This document shows, in pieces, positions 1-8,821 of a DNA stretch of 64,000 nucleotides. The notes beneath the pieces are model-generated. The model was not told where the DNA came from, made no database searches, and saw only the letters and a list, made by a program, of their open reading frames with translations. The stretch spans positions 310,001 through 374,000 of the forward strand of contig NZ_CP042172.1 of assembly GCF_005937985.2 (NCBI RefSeq). The letters are read 5' to 3'. This stretch comes from Arthrobacter sp. KBS0702 (GTDB taxonomy: Bacteria; Actinomycetota; Actinomycetes; Actinomycetales; Micrococcaceae). A program made the translations under genes and the position numbers. The stretch's first letter is position 1, and each line of letters opens with the position of its first letter.

Positions 1-261
1 GCTTTTTACGGGCGGCGTTTTTCTTGACCTGCAGTTGAGTGGGCTAGAGGGTGCCGGCTGCGATCGACCTTAACCGCGTGTGCCCATTAAGGTGTCCCGG
101 TTCCTAGGAATCAAACGTGTGTGCATGCTGCGGGTGGAGGTCGGAGTCGACGATCATTCCTGAGTTGGCAGACGGCGGTGAACACAACGGGGGACTAGAG
201 GTGTCACATTCCACGGGATCCCGGCAGGGGCTTGTGGGTCGTCATGAGGGATCCGGGTGCT

Positions 262-870
262 TCAGGACTGTGACTTCGGACCGCCGAGCCAGAAGAGTGC
301 GATATCGACATCCCTCGCAGACCAGGTGTGCCCGTATCGGCCTGCCGTCGAGCGCAGATTTTCGACCAGCTCCATGTAGCGTCCGTACCTCCCGCGCGCA
401 GGGGAGAGTGAGAGACCTAGGGTCTCCAGTCCGGTTTGGGCACGCTCGTCGTATACCGCCATTCGTTTGGGAGCTGCGGCCAGCAGAAGGGCTGAAGCGA
501 GTGCATCTCCCGTTTTGAAGCCAGGAAGAGGTGAGAGCGCCGCCCGGCCAGCGGAGGCGGCCTTAGGTACGGGTAGTGACACATCGGTGACGGCAGACAC
601 GGCCTTCTCCGTTATCTCCCTGACTTCCGCTTCGGGCTTGACCATCAGTTCGCGGACCCAGGGTGTATCCGCGCGGAGGCGCTTCCAGAACAGCAAGGCC
701 CCGATGTCGGCCTTGCCGATGCTGGCCGTCGCGCGAATTCGGTCTGCGACCTCGGTGAGGACCTCGTCGTATGCCGGCGATGTGCCCGACATGTAGGCGG
801 CGTGGGAGCCTCGAAGTGTCTCCCAGGCCTGCAGGTCGAGGACTTTGGGTGTGGTGTCCGGTGCGTTCAT
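262..870 (-). CDS. Hypothetical protein, soluble, about 200 aa
   Basis: A 202-residue protein that I do not recognise as a named family. It has no signal peptide or membrane segment and is rich in charged helical sequence. A central ADIGALLFWKRL stretch and a C-terminal ARDVDIALFWLG stretch look like conserved helices, and the regular mix of residues argues for a real gene. The ATG start at 870 has only a weak ribosome site. It stands alone, divergent from the zinc-ribbon/nuclease gene at 1059, with about 190 bases of shared upstream DNA. No function is assigned. Confidence 0.6.
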   Translation of the reverse strand: MNAPDTTPKVLDLQAWETLRGSHAAYMSGTSPAYDEVLTEVADRIRATASIGKADIGALLFWKRLRADTPWVRELMVKPEAEVREITEKAVSAVTDVSLPVPKAASAGRAALSPLPGFKTGDALASALLLAAAPKRMAVYDERAQTGLETLGLSLSPARGRYGRYMELVENLRSTAGRYGHTWSARDVDIALFWLGGPKSQS

Positions 871-1058
871 GTCTTGAGGGTGCCACAGCTTCGCCCGTTA
901 GCCGGCCGGTTCCCGAACGGTGTCGTGTGATGCCGGACCTCGTTCTCGCTCAGCACCCGCAGTGAGGTCTTCGGCCCCGGAGTCATTTTTGTCGGTGCCC
1001 TCGTCTAGCATCGGCCTGAATAGGAGGTTTGCGCGTTTGAATCCTGACTTGGGGGACT

Positions 1059-2522
1059 GTGAAAGCACTTGAAGACTGGCCGATACTTACGCCGGAAGGC
1101 CGCTCCCGGCTGGGCCTTGCCCGGCGTGCGCCCAAACACGAAGTTACTGTGGCGGCGAGGCACAAAGAGGTGCTGGACATGTGGGATGACGACAATCCGA
1201 TCGGGCCCCAAGACATTCCGGCCACGTCCCCGGTAAAGGTCCGGTGGATTTGTTCCGCGGGGCACAGGTTCGTTGAGTCCGCTGTGGTTCAGTGCGGTGC
1301 TGCATCGGGGTGGCGTAAGACAGCTGGTGGGTCCCGGGCGTGCCTCAGCTGTGAGGGCGAACGATTGTATGGCCGGGTGACCCTCAACTGTGGCCACGAT
1401 GTAATCGGCCGCCCGGGCGTTGAGAACCTGGCGATGTGCCGCGCATGCCGGCCAGCGGGCATTGCTGTGCGAACAACGAAAACTTCGGGTCCGAAGTATC
1501 CCCCAGGCACGGTCATCCAATCTCGTAATCTCTCGACCTCTCAGACGGAGCAGGAGGTGAGAGACAAGCTTGTGGCTGGAGGGTTTGCTGTCCACAAGGG
1601 CCGCAGCGCAATTCAGTGTGGTCATGAACCACATCGCAACAACTTTCCGGTTCTGACCCCGGACATCCTGATCTCCAAGACAAAGGTGTGCATTGAAGTC
1701 GATCCGGCTTATACCCACACGGGCGACGAAGAAAAAGACAAAACGCGCAACGACCTCCTCGCCGGAGTCGGATGGCAGGTCGTGCGGTTGCGGCTCGGCG
1801 GGCTGGGACCCATCGGTGAATACGACGTCCTGGCAGAATCTGAGAGCGTCACTAAGGAAGTGATGGACGCACTGGTCTTGGCCGTGTCCGACGCAGTAGC
1901 GGGCCGTCCCGGAACCATCCGAACGATTAAGAAGAAGGAAACATCGATAGCCAGGAAGAAACCACGGTTGGGACCGATTGCCGAGCATAAGTACTACGAA
2001 AACGCCTTCTACATCTCTTGGACGTTGAATTCCGGCGCCGTGCAGCGGATGGTGGCGATGGACTCCGGCCGCTACCTGGCCATCGCCGAGCGGTCGGAAG
2101 CCCCACGATTCATCTGTGTACTCGGCTTGGACAAGGTTCCCCGTCAACAGTGGCGCGGCGCTGTGCAAGATATCTTGCAAGACATGTCAGATTCGGATTT
2201 TGTCCCGGTCTCGACGTTCCCTTGGGGAGACGAACTGTTCATCGGACTGCAAGCTCAAGCGGTCCGCGTCTCGCCAAAGTTCCACCTGGGCGCCAGCTCA
2301 TGGGGTCTGACCGCCAACGTCGATGGTGCAGATGTATTTACGGAGGTGGCCTTGTGTGTCGGAAGCGAAGTTCTGACCCAGCTGCACCCTGAAGCGGTTG
2401 AACGGGGCTGGCGGATAGGCAATGTCCAGCAGAGCATTGGACGGCACGGCGCCGCCTACCAACAGCTACAGCTCTTGCGCCGGCCTCCGGTAGAGACAGC
2501 GATGACTGCGTTCGAAGGCTAA
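1059..2522 (+). CDS. Zinc-ribbon protein with predicted PD-(D/E)XK nuclease domain
   Basis: 487 residues from a GTG start preceded by GGGGGA. Residues about 30-130 hold repeated Cys/His pairs (WICSAGH, CLSC, LNCGH, CRAC) like the treble-clef zinc ribbons of DUF4379-type proteins, including the 'P.KVRWICSAGH' pattern. Residues about 165-260 resemble a Vsr/DUF559-like restriction-endonuclease fold: a helix starting TEQEVRDKL, then TPDILI, then CIEVDP, which gives candidate catalytic Asp and Glu, followed by a Trp-x-Val strand. The C-terminal 200 residues are unrecognised. Known: such zinc-ribbon/nuclease fusions are found in defence islands. Inferred: a DNA-cleaving defence or mobile-element enzyme. 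The catalytic assignment is by eye only. Confidence 0.65.
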   Translation: MKALEDWPILTPEGRSRLGLARRAPKHEVTVAARHKEVLDMWDDDNPIGPQDIPATSPVKVRWICSAGHRFVESAVVQCGAASGWRKTAGGSRACLSCEGERLYGRVTLNCGHDVIGRPGVENLAMCRACRPAGIAVRTTKTSGPKYPPGTVIQSRNLSTSQTEQEVRDKLVAGGFAVHKGRSAIQCGHEPHRNNFPVLTPDILISKTKVCIEVDPAYTHTGDEEKDKTRNDLLAGVGWQVVRLRLGGLGPIGEYDVLAESESVTKEVMDALVLAVSDAVAGRPGTIRTIKKKETSIARKKPRLGPIAEHKYYENAFYISWTLNSGAVQRMVAMDSGRYLAIAERSEAPRFICVLGLDKVPRQQWRGAVQDILQDMSDSDFVPVSTFPWGDELFIGLQAQAVRVSPKFHLGASSWGLTANVDGADVFTEVALCVGSEVLTQLHPEAVERGWRIGNVQQSIGRHGAAYQQLQLLRRPPVETAMTAFEG

Positions 2523-2599
2523 CCAGACAGAAAGCCCCGGAACCGTCGTGGACCCGCGGCGTGCGGTCGATCGACAGTTGCCGTCGGGCGCCGAGGAGG

Positions 2600-2815
2600 T
2601 CAGGCGTCGGCGGGCCAAATCTCCCATTTGTTCGCGCGGCCCCGTTTGACGATCGCGTCCGGGTGGTCGTTCTGCAGCTCGCTGAGCTTGGTGATTACTT
2701 CGGCGATCGGAAGCCCCGAGGGCAGGACAGCGATTGGATGTGGCTTCGGATCCGGTTCCTCCTTCGCCTTTGTGCGTTCGGTTGCAGCGAAAAGAATTTC
2801 ACGAGCTTGCCTCAA
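2600..2815 (-). CDS. Small hypothetical protein
   Basis: 71 residues, charged, ending NKWEIWPADA. The start is a TTG nine bases after the stop of the upstream fragment at 2825, so the two may be translationally coupled. No domain is recognised. The balanced amino-acid composition and tandem arrangement suggest a real small gene rather than noise, but the rare start codon and short length keep confidence low. Confidence 0.35.
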   Translation of the reverse strand: MRQAREILFAATERTKAKEEPDPKPHPIAVLPSGLPIAEVITKLSELQNDHPDAIVKRGRANKWEIWPADA

Positions 2816-2824
2816 CCGTTCGGC

Positions 2825-3124
2825 CTAGCCGGGCCATGCCGGGCAGGGACCGTCGTAGGGTGGTGAGACCCAGCCGTGGCGTGATGCCGGCCGTGCGCAT
2901 TCGGAACACACGTCGTCCTCGGTCAGAGGAGGCACTGCCAGGAGCGTCTTGAGGCTTGCGTCGCCCGTTTGCTGTTCGCTGCGGAGCTTCGAGCGTTCAG
3001 TTCTGTCCTTGGATTCCGTTGCTGCGGTCTTTAGTTCTGGGATTCGTGCCCCGAGCTCGCGTACCTTGTGTTCGCGGTTGAGCCGGTATTGGAGCAGGTT
3101 CGCCTTCCGCCGATCCCTTGGCAA
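2825..3124 (-). CDS. Hypothetical Cys-containing protein, probably 5'-truncated
   Basis: About 99 residues: a Lys/Arg/Glu-rich, probably coiled-coil first half (residues 5-55), then a Cys-containing tail (DDVCSECARPASRHGW, PPYDGPCPAWPG) that could bind zinc. The only available start is a TTG at 3124. The frame stays open a little further upstream, directly into the truncated DUF5655 gene, so the true beginning is probably lost at a recombination junction near 3125-3150. Similar tails occur in small phage or mobile-element proteins, but no function can be given. Confidence 0.35.
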   Translation of the reverse strand: MPRDRRKANLLQYRLNREHKVRELGARIPELKTAATESKDRTERSKLRSEQQTGDASLKTLLAVPPLTEDDVCSECARPASRHGWVSPPYDGPCPAWPG

Positions 3125-3511
3125 GCAGTGCGACTGGATAAAAAGACATCTCGACCCAAAACCGTCACCGAACTACTCGCGCAGGCTGACCCTGAGTTAC
3201 CCGGCCTGTATGAAAAATTTGAGGCTTTCGCGCTGTCACTCGGCGATGACGTAGTGAGGAACGAGCGATCCCTCTACTTTGCCTTCCGCCGCCTAAAGAA
3301 CTTCGCCTGCGTAGAAGTGCACCCCTCCTCCAGGAACCTACTCGTTTACTTGAAGCTCGACCCCCAGACCGTAGATCTAGTTGAAGGCTTCAGCCGGGAC
3401 GTCAGTAAAATCGGGCACTTCGGGACAGGAGACGTCGAACTGAGAGTCGTCAATACGGCCAACTGGCCGCTGGTGGAGGAACTCACGCGACAGGCCTATG
3501 CGGCCAACTGA
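3068..3511 (+). pseudogene. DUF5655 C-terminal domain, 5'-truncated remnant
   Basis: From about 3150 the translation reads as the C-terminal DUF5655 domain: an acidic linker, then SLGDDV, YFAFRRLKNFACVEV, LLVYLKLDP and FSRDVSKIGHFGTGDVELRV. Full-length relatives are about 300 residues and often accompany restriction systems as 'predicted transport' or nuclease-linked proteins. Only the last 115 or so residues remain, and the first 27 residues of the open frame have no family resemblance. The best available start (GTG, 3068) lies inside the opposing minus-strand fragment. I read this as a gene decapitated by a deletion or insertion at about 3125-3150. Confidence 0.65.
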
Positions 3512-3635
3512 CCACCCGGGGAGTGGCCCGAGCCAGTGGTCAGCTCCCATCGGCCGGCGAAGGTGGAGGGGCTGGCGGCAGGGTCTGAGGGCCCAGGGGC
3601 TCGCTGTGAGGCGCACATGAGGAAGGAGGAGGTAA

Positions 3636-4412
3636 ATGGTTAAAGACGAACCGTTCGTAGATCTTTTTAATGAAATCGCGTCACTGTGGGAGGCGGCGCC
3701 GGCTCCCCAAAATGTTCCCCACCGCGACGGTAGTCGTCTAACATGGACGACTGCTGCAACAACAGCCGTAGCTTGGGGTTGGCTGGTCCGTGTAATCCGA
3801 ACGGGGGAGTCCGCAATCCTTTTGGCCAAGAACGGCCTTGGCCCGGAAGCTGCTCCTCTCATGCGCTCGATCATCGAACACTCCATCAGGCTTGCTTACA
3901 CAGCCGACGCAGGCGTTGAAGCGATCGAGGTCGGCCTTCGAGAACGATCGCACAGCTTGGAAAAGTTGAAGAAAGCACAATCGAATGGTTGGGCTTTACC
4001 TCCTGAACGGCTGAGCGAAATTGACTGGATGCAGGCTGAAGCCAGCGAGGAATACAGACACCTAGACTCCTTCGCCCATCTTGCACACGTCGTGAAACGC
4101 TTGCCCTCTCTCGGCCAGCTATACATGGCTTGGCTTCTGGAAACACAGTTCAGCCACCCAACCTTGATTAGCGCCCAGAGCTACTTCGAACGCGACGATG
4201 ACTCCCATCTCATCCGTCTTAGGACACGGGCAAAAGCGGAAGCAGACAACAGGGTGGATGCTCAGGTATGCATCAATGTGCTCGTTGCACTGAGGGCTTA
4301 TGCACACATCGCTGGACTGAATCCGTATTTCATAACTCCACTGCACGAGCTTGACCAAAAAATGGAGAACCTCTGGACGGCCACCCGGGAGAGCCGGGAC
4401 ACACAGAGCTGA
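3636..4412 (+). CDS. DUF5677-family protein
   Basis: 258 residues from an ATG with a very strong ribosome site (GGAAGGAGGAGG). The helical pattern with LLAKNGLGPEAAPLMRSIIEH, then IRLAYTADA, and later a cluster of Tyr/His-containing helices fits the DUF5677 family, an all-helical group of unknown function often found in accessory regions. It has no membrane segment or signal. It sits between the DUF5655 remnant and a PUA/EVE-like gene in the same direction but with 115-base gaps, so a shared operon is not certain. Codon use is less G/C-biased than in the right half of the window, which suits an acquired gene. Confidence 0.6.
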   Translation: MVKDEPFVDLFNEIASLWEAAPAPQNVPHRDGSRLTWTTAATTAVAWGWLVRVIRTGESAILLAKNGLGPEAAPLMRSIIEHSIRLAYTADAGVEAIEVGLRERSHSLEKLKKAQSNGWALPPERLSEIDWMQAEASEEYRHLDSFAHLAHVVKRLPSLGQLYMAWLLETQFSHPTLISAQSYFERDDDSHLIRLRTRAKAEADNRVDAQVCINVLVALRAYAHIAGLNPYFITPLHELDQKMENLWTATRESRDTQS

Positions 4413-4527
4413 GGCCGGCCCGCTGATCCATGGAGTCCACCGTGTCCCCGCCGACGTCCCAATTCCAAGGAACTGGGACGCCTACTCAAACTCGTGCATC
4501 CGCGCTTGTACTATGAAATATTGAGGC

Positions 4528-5037
4528 ATGGGAAAGACCTCGGCGTACTTGCTCGTCCTAGGCGAGCGCGAAGCAATCCTTTGGGTGCTCCTGAATGAGC
4601 GGATGGCGTTTGCGGCCAGGCCCCGACGAGAGGTCTCTGCATTGCAGCCAGGGGACGAGCTCTTCTTGCTGACGACGCGAAACGCATATCACAGTCCCAA
4701 TAAGGGCCGGACGAGGGTAATCGGGACCGCAACTGTGCAGAGTAAGGTCACTCAGCTCAACCCGCAAGTGGAAATTTCGGGTCGAACGTTCGCGAGCGGC
4801 TGCCAGATCAAGCTTGAGACCTTGGCTCCCTACTCGACCGGCCCGGAAATAGGACCACTGGCTCCTCAGCTTCACGCGCTGCGCGGACAAAAGAACTGGG
4901 GCATGCTGCTCCGTAGGCCCCCCATCCCTATCGATGATTCAGACGTCATCCTTTTAAAGCGCGAGCTGCAGAGCCACCTTCGTCCGTTGGACGAGTCTTT
5001 ACTGACCTACAGCAGCAGGATCAAGGTGTCATCTTAG
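4528..5037 (+). CDS. EVE/PUA-like domain protein
   Basis: 169 residues beginning GKTSAYLLVLGEREAILWVLLNERMAF. The small beta-rich layout, the 'GDELFLLTTRNAY' strand-turn and the 'RVIGTATVQSK' strand resemble PUA-superfamily (EVE/ASCH-like) modules, which bind modified bases or RNA and recur in modification-dependent restriction loci. The match is by pattern only and the key pocket residues cannot be assigned. It lies just upstream of the restriction-modification-like operon, with about 300 bases between that hold the operon promoter. It could equally be an uncharacterised small protein. Confidence 0.45.
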   Translation: MGKTSAYLLVLGEREAILWVLLNERMAFAARPRREVSALQPGDELFLLTTRNAYHSPNKGRTRVIGTATVQSKVTQLNPQVEISGRTFASGCQIKLETLAPYSTGPEIGPLAPQLHALRGQKNWGMLLRRPPIPIDDSDVILLKRELQSHLRPLDESLLTYSSRIKVSS

Positions 5038-5311
5038 GCCTGCTCCGACCGCGGCGAACCAGCATTTCTGCTCCTGATGAAAGTTTGGTAGCTAAGGATT
5101 TCCAGATCACCCCGTACCGGCGAATGAGGCGCTGCAGCCGTCTCTGAAGCTGGGACGTATCGAAGGTCAACGGGGGCAATGTGCCACAGCCCTCGCCCGC
5201 CTATCTGGATTCTGCGCAGCTCACCGGACTTCAACAGCATTCAGCTGTGAGCAGCTTCCTCCGCTGCCGAAGCGGGCATTACCGACCGGATACACTGGCA
5301 CTTGCTTTGCG

Positions 5312-5330
5312 AAACTCGGTAAAACTCGGT
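5312..5330 (+). promoter_or_regulatory. Tandem AAACTCGGT direct repeat before the operon start
   Basis: Two copies of AAACTCGGT (5312-5320 and 5322-5330) lie one base apart, a few bases before the ribosome site of the excisionase-like gene. A TACACT hexamer at 5291-5296 could be a -10 element. Position and spacing suit an operator for the encoded HTH protein, but this is inference. Confidence 0.35.
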
Positions 5331-5344
5331 CAGAAAGGTAAATG

Positions 5345-5551
5345 ATGCCTGAATCCTGGCTCTCCGCTGAAGAGGTCGCCGAGCATCTGGGCATCATCAA
5401 GGACACTGTCTACTCATGGATTGCTACCAAGGGCATGCCCGCGCACAAGGTCGATCGTCTCTGGAAGTTTCAAATCAGTGAAGTTGACGAGTGGGTGCGC
5501 CGGGGTGGTGCGGCCGAAGAGATGCCGAGTTCATCGGACGAGGGGGAATGA
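5345..5551 (+). CDS. Excisionase/MerR-like helix-turn-helix DNA-binding protein
   Basis: 68 residues starting PESWLSAEEVAEHLGI. This is the helix_turn_helix (excisionase, HTH_17) fold: 'S.EEVAEHLG', 'DTVYSWIATKGMPAHKVDRLWKF', 'SEVDEWVRRGG'. ATGs at 5342 and 5345 both fit; the second gives the better spacing to AAGG. It is the first gene of the operon, with the SNF2 helicase starting six bases after its stop. Known members bind DNA to direct excision or to repress. Here it could control operon transcription or provide sequence recognition. No integrase is nearby, so a role in excision is not supported. Confidence 0.8.
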   Translation: MPESWLSAEEVAEHLGIIKDTVYSWIATKGMPAHKVDRLWKFQISEVDEWVRRGGAAEEMPSSSDEGE

Positions 5552-5557
5552 CGGCCC

Positions 5558-8500
5558 ATGCGGATCATCGACAACGTTAACGAGTTGCTGGGTGATGATC
5601 TCAGGGCAGAGATTGTCACGGGTTCGAGGTTGCGCATCGCAGCGTCTTCCTTCTCGATCTTCGCGTTCGAGGCTCTGCGCAAAGAGCTGGAGCATCTGGA
5701 GGAGTTACAGTTCATCTTCACCTCGCCCTCTTTTGTGACCGCCAGAACAACTGACCGCCTCCCAAAGGAACAGCGCGAGTTCTTCATTCCACACGGCCAG
5801 AACGGCGAGTCGATGTTGTACGGCTCGGAGTTTGAGATTCGGCTGCGCAACAAGATGACTCAGCGCGCGATCGCGCGCGAGTGCGCTGAGTGGGTGCGGC
5901 GCAAGGTGCGGTTCCGGTCGAACAAGACTGTCGCGCCGATGCAGCAGTTCGCCATCGTTGACGAAAAGGCCGCGTACCTGCCGCTCCAAGGTTTCACATC
6001 CGCGGATCTTGGCTACGAGCGCGGCAACGCGGTGTCCAACATGGTCACCAAGCTCGACGACGCGCCAATGACGTCGCAGTACGTGCAACTCTTCGACCAG
6101 ATCTGGCACAACTCTGCGCAGCTAGAAGACGTGACCGAGTCAGTACATGACCACATTGCGTCGGTGTACGCAGAAAATTCACCGGCGCGCGTCTACTTCC
6201 TCATCCTGTTCAATTTGTTCTCCGAGTTCCTCGACGACATTAACGACGACGTGCTGCCCAACGACCTGACCGGATACCAGGACAGCGCGATCTGGAAGAG
6301 CCTGTACAACTTCCAGCGCGACGCGGCGACGGGCCTGATCAACAAGTTGGAGACCTACAACGGCTGCATCCTCGCTGACAGCGTGGGCCTGGGCAAGACG
6401 TTCACGGCCCTGGCGGTCATCAAGTACTACGAGCTGCGCAACAAATCCGTGCTCGTGCTCGCGCCGAAGAAGCTGGCCGAGAACTGGACGAACTACAACG
6501 CGAACCTGACCACGAATATCTTCGCGTCCGACCGCTTCAACTACGATGTGCTCGCCCACACTGACCTATCGCGCACTCGGGGTGAATCCCTGGGCATCCC
6601 GCTGGACCGCGTGAACTGGGGCAACTACGACCTCGTCGTGATCGACGAGTCGCACAACTTCCGCAATGCTGACTTCACCACCGAAAAAGAGACCCGCTAC
6701 GGGCGACTCATGCGGCAGGTCATCCAGCAGGGCGTGAAGACCAAGGTGCTCATGTTGTCGGCGACGCCGGTTAACAACCACTTCACCGACCTTCGTAACC
6801 AGCTCGCGCTGGCCTACGAAGGCGACTCGCAGAACCTGTCGGCCAAACTCAACATCTCCACGAGCATTGAGGAAGTATTCCGGCAGACTCAGCGGGTGTT
6901 CAACGAGTGGTCAAAGCTCCCTGCAGAGCAGCGCACAACAGATGCGATCCTCTCCCGGCTGGACTTCGACTTCTTCGAGATGCTCGACGCGGTGACGATC
7001 GCCCGCTCCCGCAAACAAATTCAAGCGTTCTACGACACATCCGACATCGGGGCGTTCCCCGAAAGACTCCCGCCGGAGTCCGTGCGGTCACCGCTGACGG
7101 ACCTAGGCGGGGTACCATCGTTCAACGAAATGTTCGAGAGGCTGTCGTCACTAACCCTCGCCGTGTATGCACCGCTGACGTACGTGTTCCCGAGCAGGAT
7201 GGCGAAGTACGAGCTGCTCTACGACCCGGCAACAAGCGGAAGCATGGCAAACCTCGGGCACGCGAACCGTGAGCGCGGTCTCCAGAAGCTCATGACGGTG
7301 AACTTGCTCAAACGGCTCGAGAGTTCCGTTGAGGCGTTCCGCATCACTCTCACAAAGCTCGGCGGCACAGTCGACCAAGGAATTTCTGCAATAGACAATC
7401 ACGTCGGTTCGGTAACCGATCTCGCGGCCGCCATCGGCGACCTCGAAGCCGATGACGACGACTTTGAGTTCCCCTCCAGCGGCACCGTCGGGACAAAGGT
7501 ACAGATCGACCTCGCCGACATGGACATTGAATCATGGCGACACGACCTCGCCCACGACGCAGGCGTGATCGCCGAACTGTTGGCAGGGGTCAGCGTCGTC
7601 ACTCCGCAGCATGACCTGAAGCTCCAGGCACTGAAGCAGCGCATCCAAAGCAAGATCGCCACACCAATCAACGCGGGCAACCGCAAGGTGCTCATCTTCT
7701 CAGCCTTCGCAGACACCGCCGCTTACCTCTACCGCGAACTCGCCCCGCAACTCGCACAGCAGGGCTTGCACACGGCTGTGGTGACCGGGCAGGGCAACCC
7801 CCGCACCACGCTCGGCAAGGGTTTCGCCTTCCAGCAAGTGCTCACCCTGTTCTCTCCAAGGTCGAAGTCCCGCCATCTTGCCATGCCGAGCGAGCAGCGC
7901 GACATCGACGTACTCATCGGCACCGACTGCATCAGCGAGGGACAGAACCTCCAGGACTGCGACTACTTGGTTAACTACGACATCCACTGGAACCCGGTGC
8001 GGATCATCCAGCGGTTCGGTCGCATCGACCGCATCGGCTCCATCAACGCGCAGATCCAACTTGTGAATTTCTGGCCAGATATCTCCCTGGACGAGTACAT
8101 CAACCTCAAGGAGCGCGTGGAGAACCGCATGGTCATCGCCGACCTCGCCGCGACCGCCGACGACAACGTCCTCACCCAGGAGTCAAGCGACACCGCGTTC
8201 CGCAAGGAACAACTTCGCAAGCTCCAGGACGAGGTAATCGAACTGGAGGACGTGCGCACCGGCGTTTCCATCACCGACCTCGGTCTTAATGAATTCCGCA
8301 TGGACCTGCTCGGCTACGTCAAGGAGTACGGCGACCTCACCGCGGCGCCCAAGGGCCTGCACGCCGTCGTGCCCGCACGGCCTGAAATTGGCTTGGACCC
8401 GGGAGTCCTCTTCGCACTGCGCAACGTCAACGCGGACGAGACAATCAACCGCGGGAACCGCCTGCACCCGTACTACCTCGTCTACCTCGACAACGACGGC

Positions 8501-8821
8501 AACGTGATCGCCGACCACACCGAGGTCAAGCACATGCTCGACCTCATCCGTGCGGGATCTCGCGTGCATGACAAACCCGTAGCTGATGCTTGCCGGATCT
8601 TTAACGCCGCCACCCTCGAGGGCTCCGACATGAGCCGCTACTCCAACCTGCTCACCGCAGCGATCCGCTCCATGATTGACCTGACCGAGGAGCGTGACCT
8701 CGACAGCCTGTTCACCGCCGGGCACACGACCGCGTTGACCCAGACCATCGCCGGGCTAGACGACTTCGAACTGATCGCGTTCCTCGCCATCGTGGACCCA
8801 TGTCCGGGCGCCGAGGGATGA
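5558..8821 (+). CDS. SNF2-family helicase with PLD-like N-terminal domain
   Basis: 1087 residues. Residues 1 to about 190 look like a phospholipase-D-like module (LRIAASSFSIFAFEAL...LQFIFTSPSF), but where an HxK motif would sit the sequence is MQQFAIVDEKA, so the HKD site seems lost. The SNF2 core follows: motif I DSVGLGKT near 273, DESH near 361, LSATPVNN near 400, then a C-terminal helicase lobe with RFGRIDRIG near 818. Known: SNF2/PLD-like helicases recur in DISARM and other DNA-targeting defence loci. It overlaps the next gene by an ATGA, indicating translational coupling. Likely role: ATP-driven translocation on DNA within the restriction complex. Confidence 0.88.
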   Translation: MRIIDNVNELLGDDLRAEIVTGSRLRIAASSFSIFAFEALRKELEHLEELQFIFTSPSFVTARTTDRLPKEQREFFIPHGQNGESMLYGSEFEIRLRNKMTQRAIARECAEWVRRKVRFRSNKTVAPMQQFAIVDEKAAYLPLQGFTSADLGYERGNAVSNMVTKLDDAPMTSQYVQLFDQIWHNSAQLEDVTESVHDHIASVYAENSPARVYFLILFNLFSEFLDDINDDVLPNDLTGYQDSAIWKSLYNFQRDAATGLINKLETYNGCILADSVGLGKTFTALAVIKYYELRNKSVLVLAPKKLAENWTNYNANLTTNIFASDRFNYDVLAHTDLSRTRGESLGIPLDRVNWGNYDLVVIDESHNFRNADFTTEKETRYGRLMRQVIQQGVKTKVLMLSATPVNNHFTDLRNQLALAYEGDSQNLSAKLNISTSIEEVFRQTQRVFNEWSKLPAEQRTTDAILSRLDFDFFEMLDAVTIARSRKQIQAFYDTSDIGAFPERLPPESVRSPLTDLGGVPSFNEMFERLSSLTLAVYAPLTYVFPSRMAKYELLYDPATSGSMANLGHANRERGLQKLMTVNLLKRLESSVEAFRITLTKLGGTVDQGISAIDNHVGSVTDLAAAIGDLEADDDDFEFPSSGTVGTKVQIDLADMDIESWRHDLAHDAGVIAELLAGVSVVTPQHDLKLQALKQRIQSKIATPINAGNRKVLIFSAFADTAAYLYRELAPQLAQQGLHTAVVTGQGNPRTTLGKGFAFQQVLTLFSPRSKSRHLAMPSEQRDIDVLIGTDCISEGQNLQDCDYLVNYDIHWNPVRIIQRFGRIDRIGSINAQIQLVNFWPDISLDEYINLKERVENRMVIADLAATADDNVLTQESSDTAFRKEQLRKLQDEVIELEDVRTGVSITDLGLNEFRMDLLGYVKEYGDLTAAPKGLHAVVPARPEIGLDPGVLFALRNVNADETINRGNRLHPYYLVYLDNDGNVIADHTEVKHMLDLIRAGSRVHDKPVADACRIFNAATLEGSDMSRYSNLLTAAIRSMIDLTEERDLDSLFTAGHTTALTQTIAGLDDFELIAFLAIVDPCPGAEG

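Noticed and set aside
5034..5240. 68-residue minus-strand ORF next to the EVE-like gene
   Set aside because: Overlaps a gene end, has no family features and lies over the operon's promoter region.
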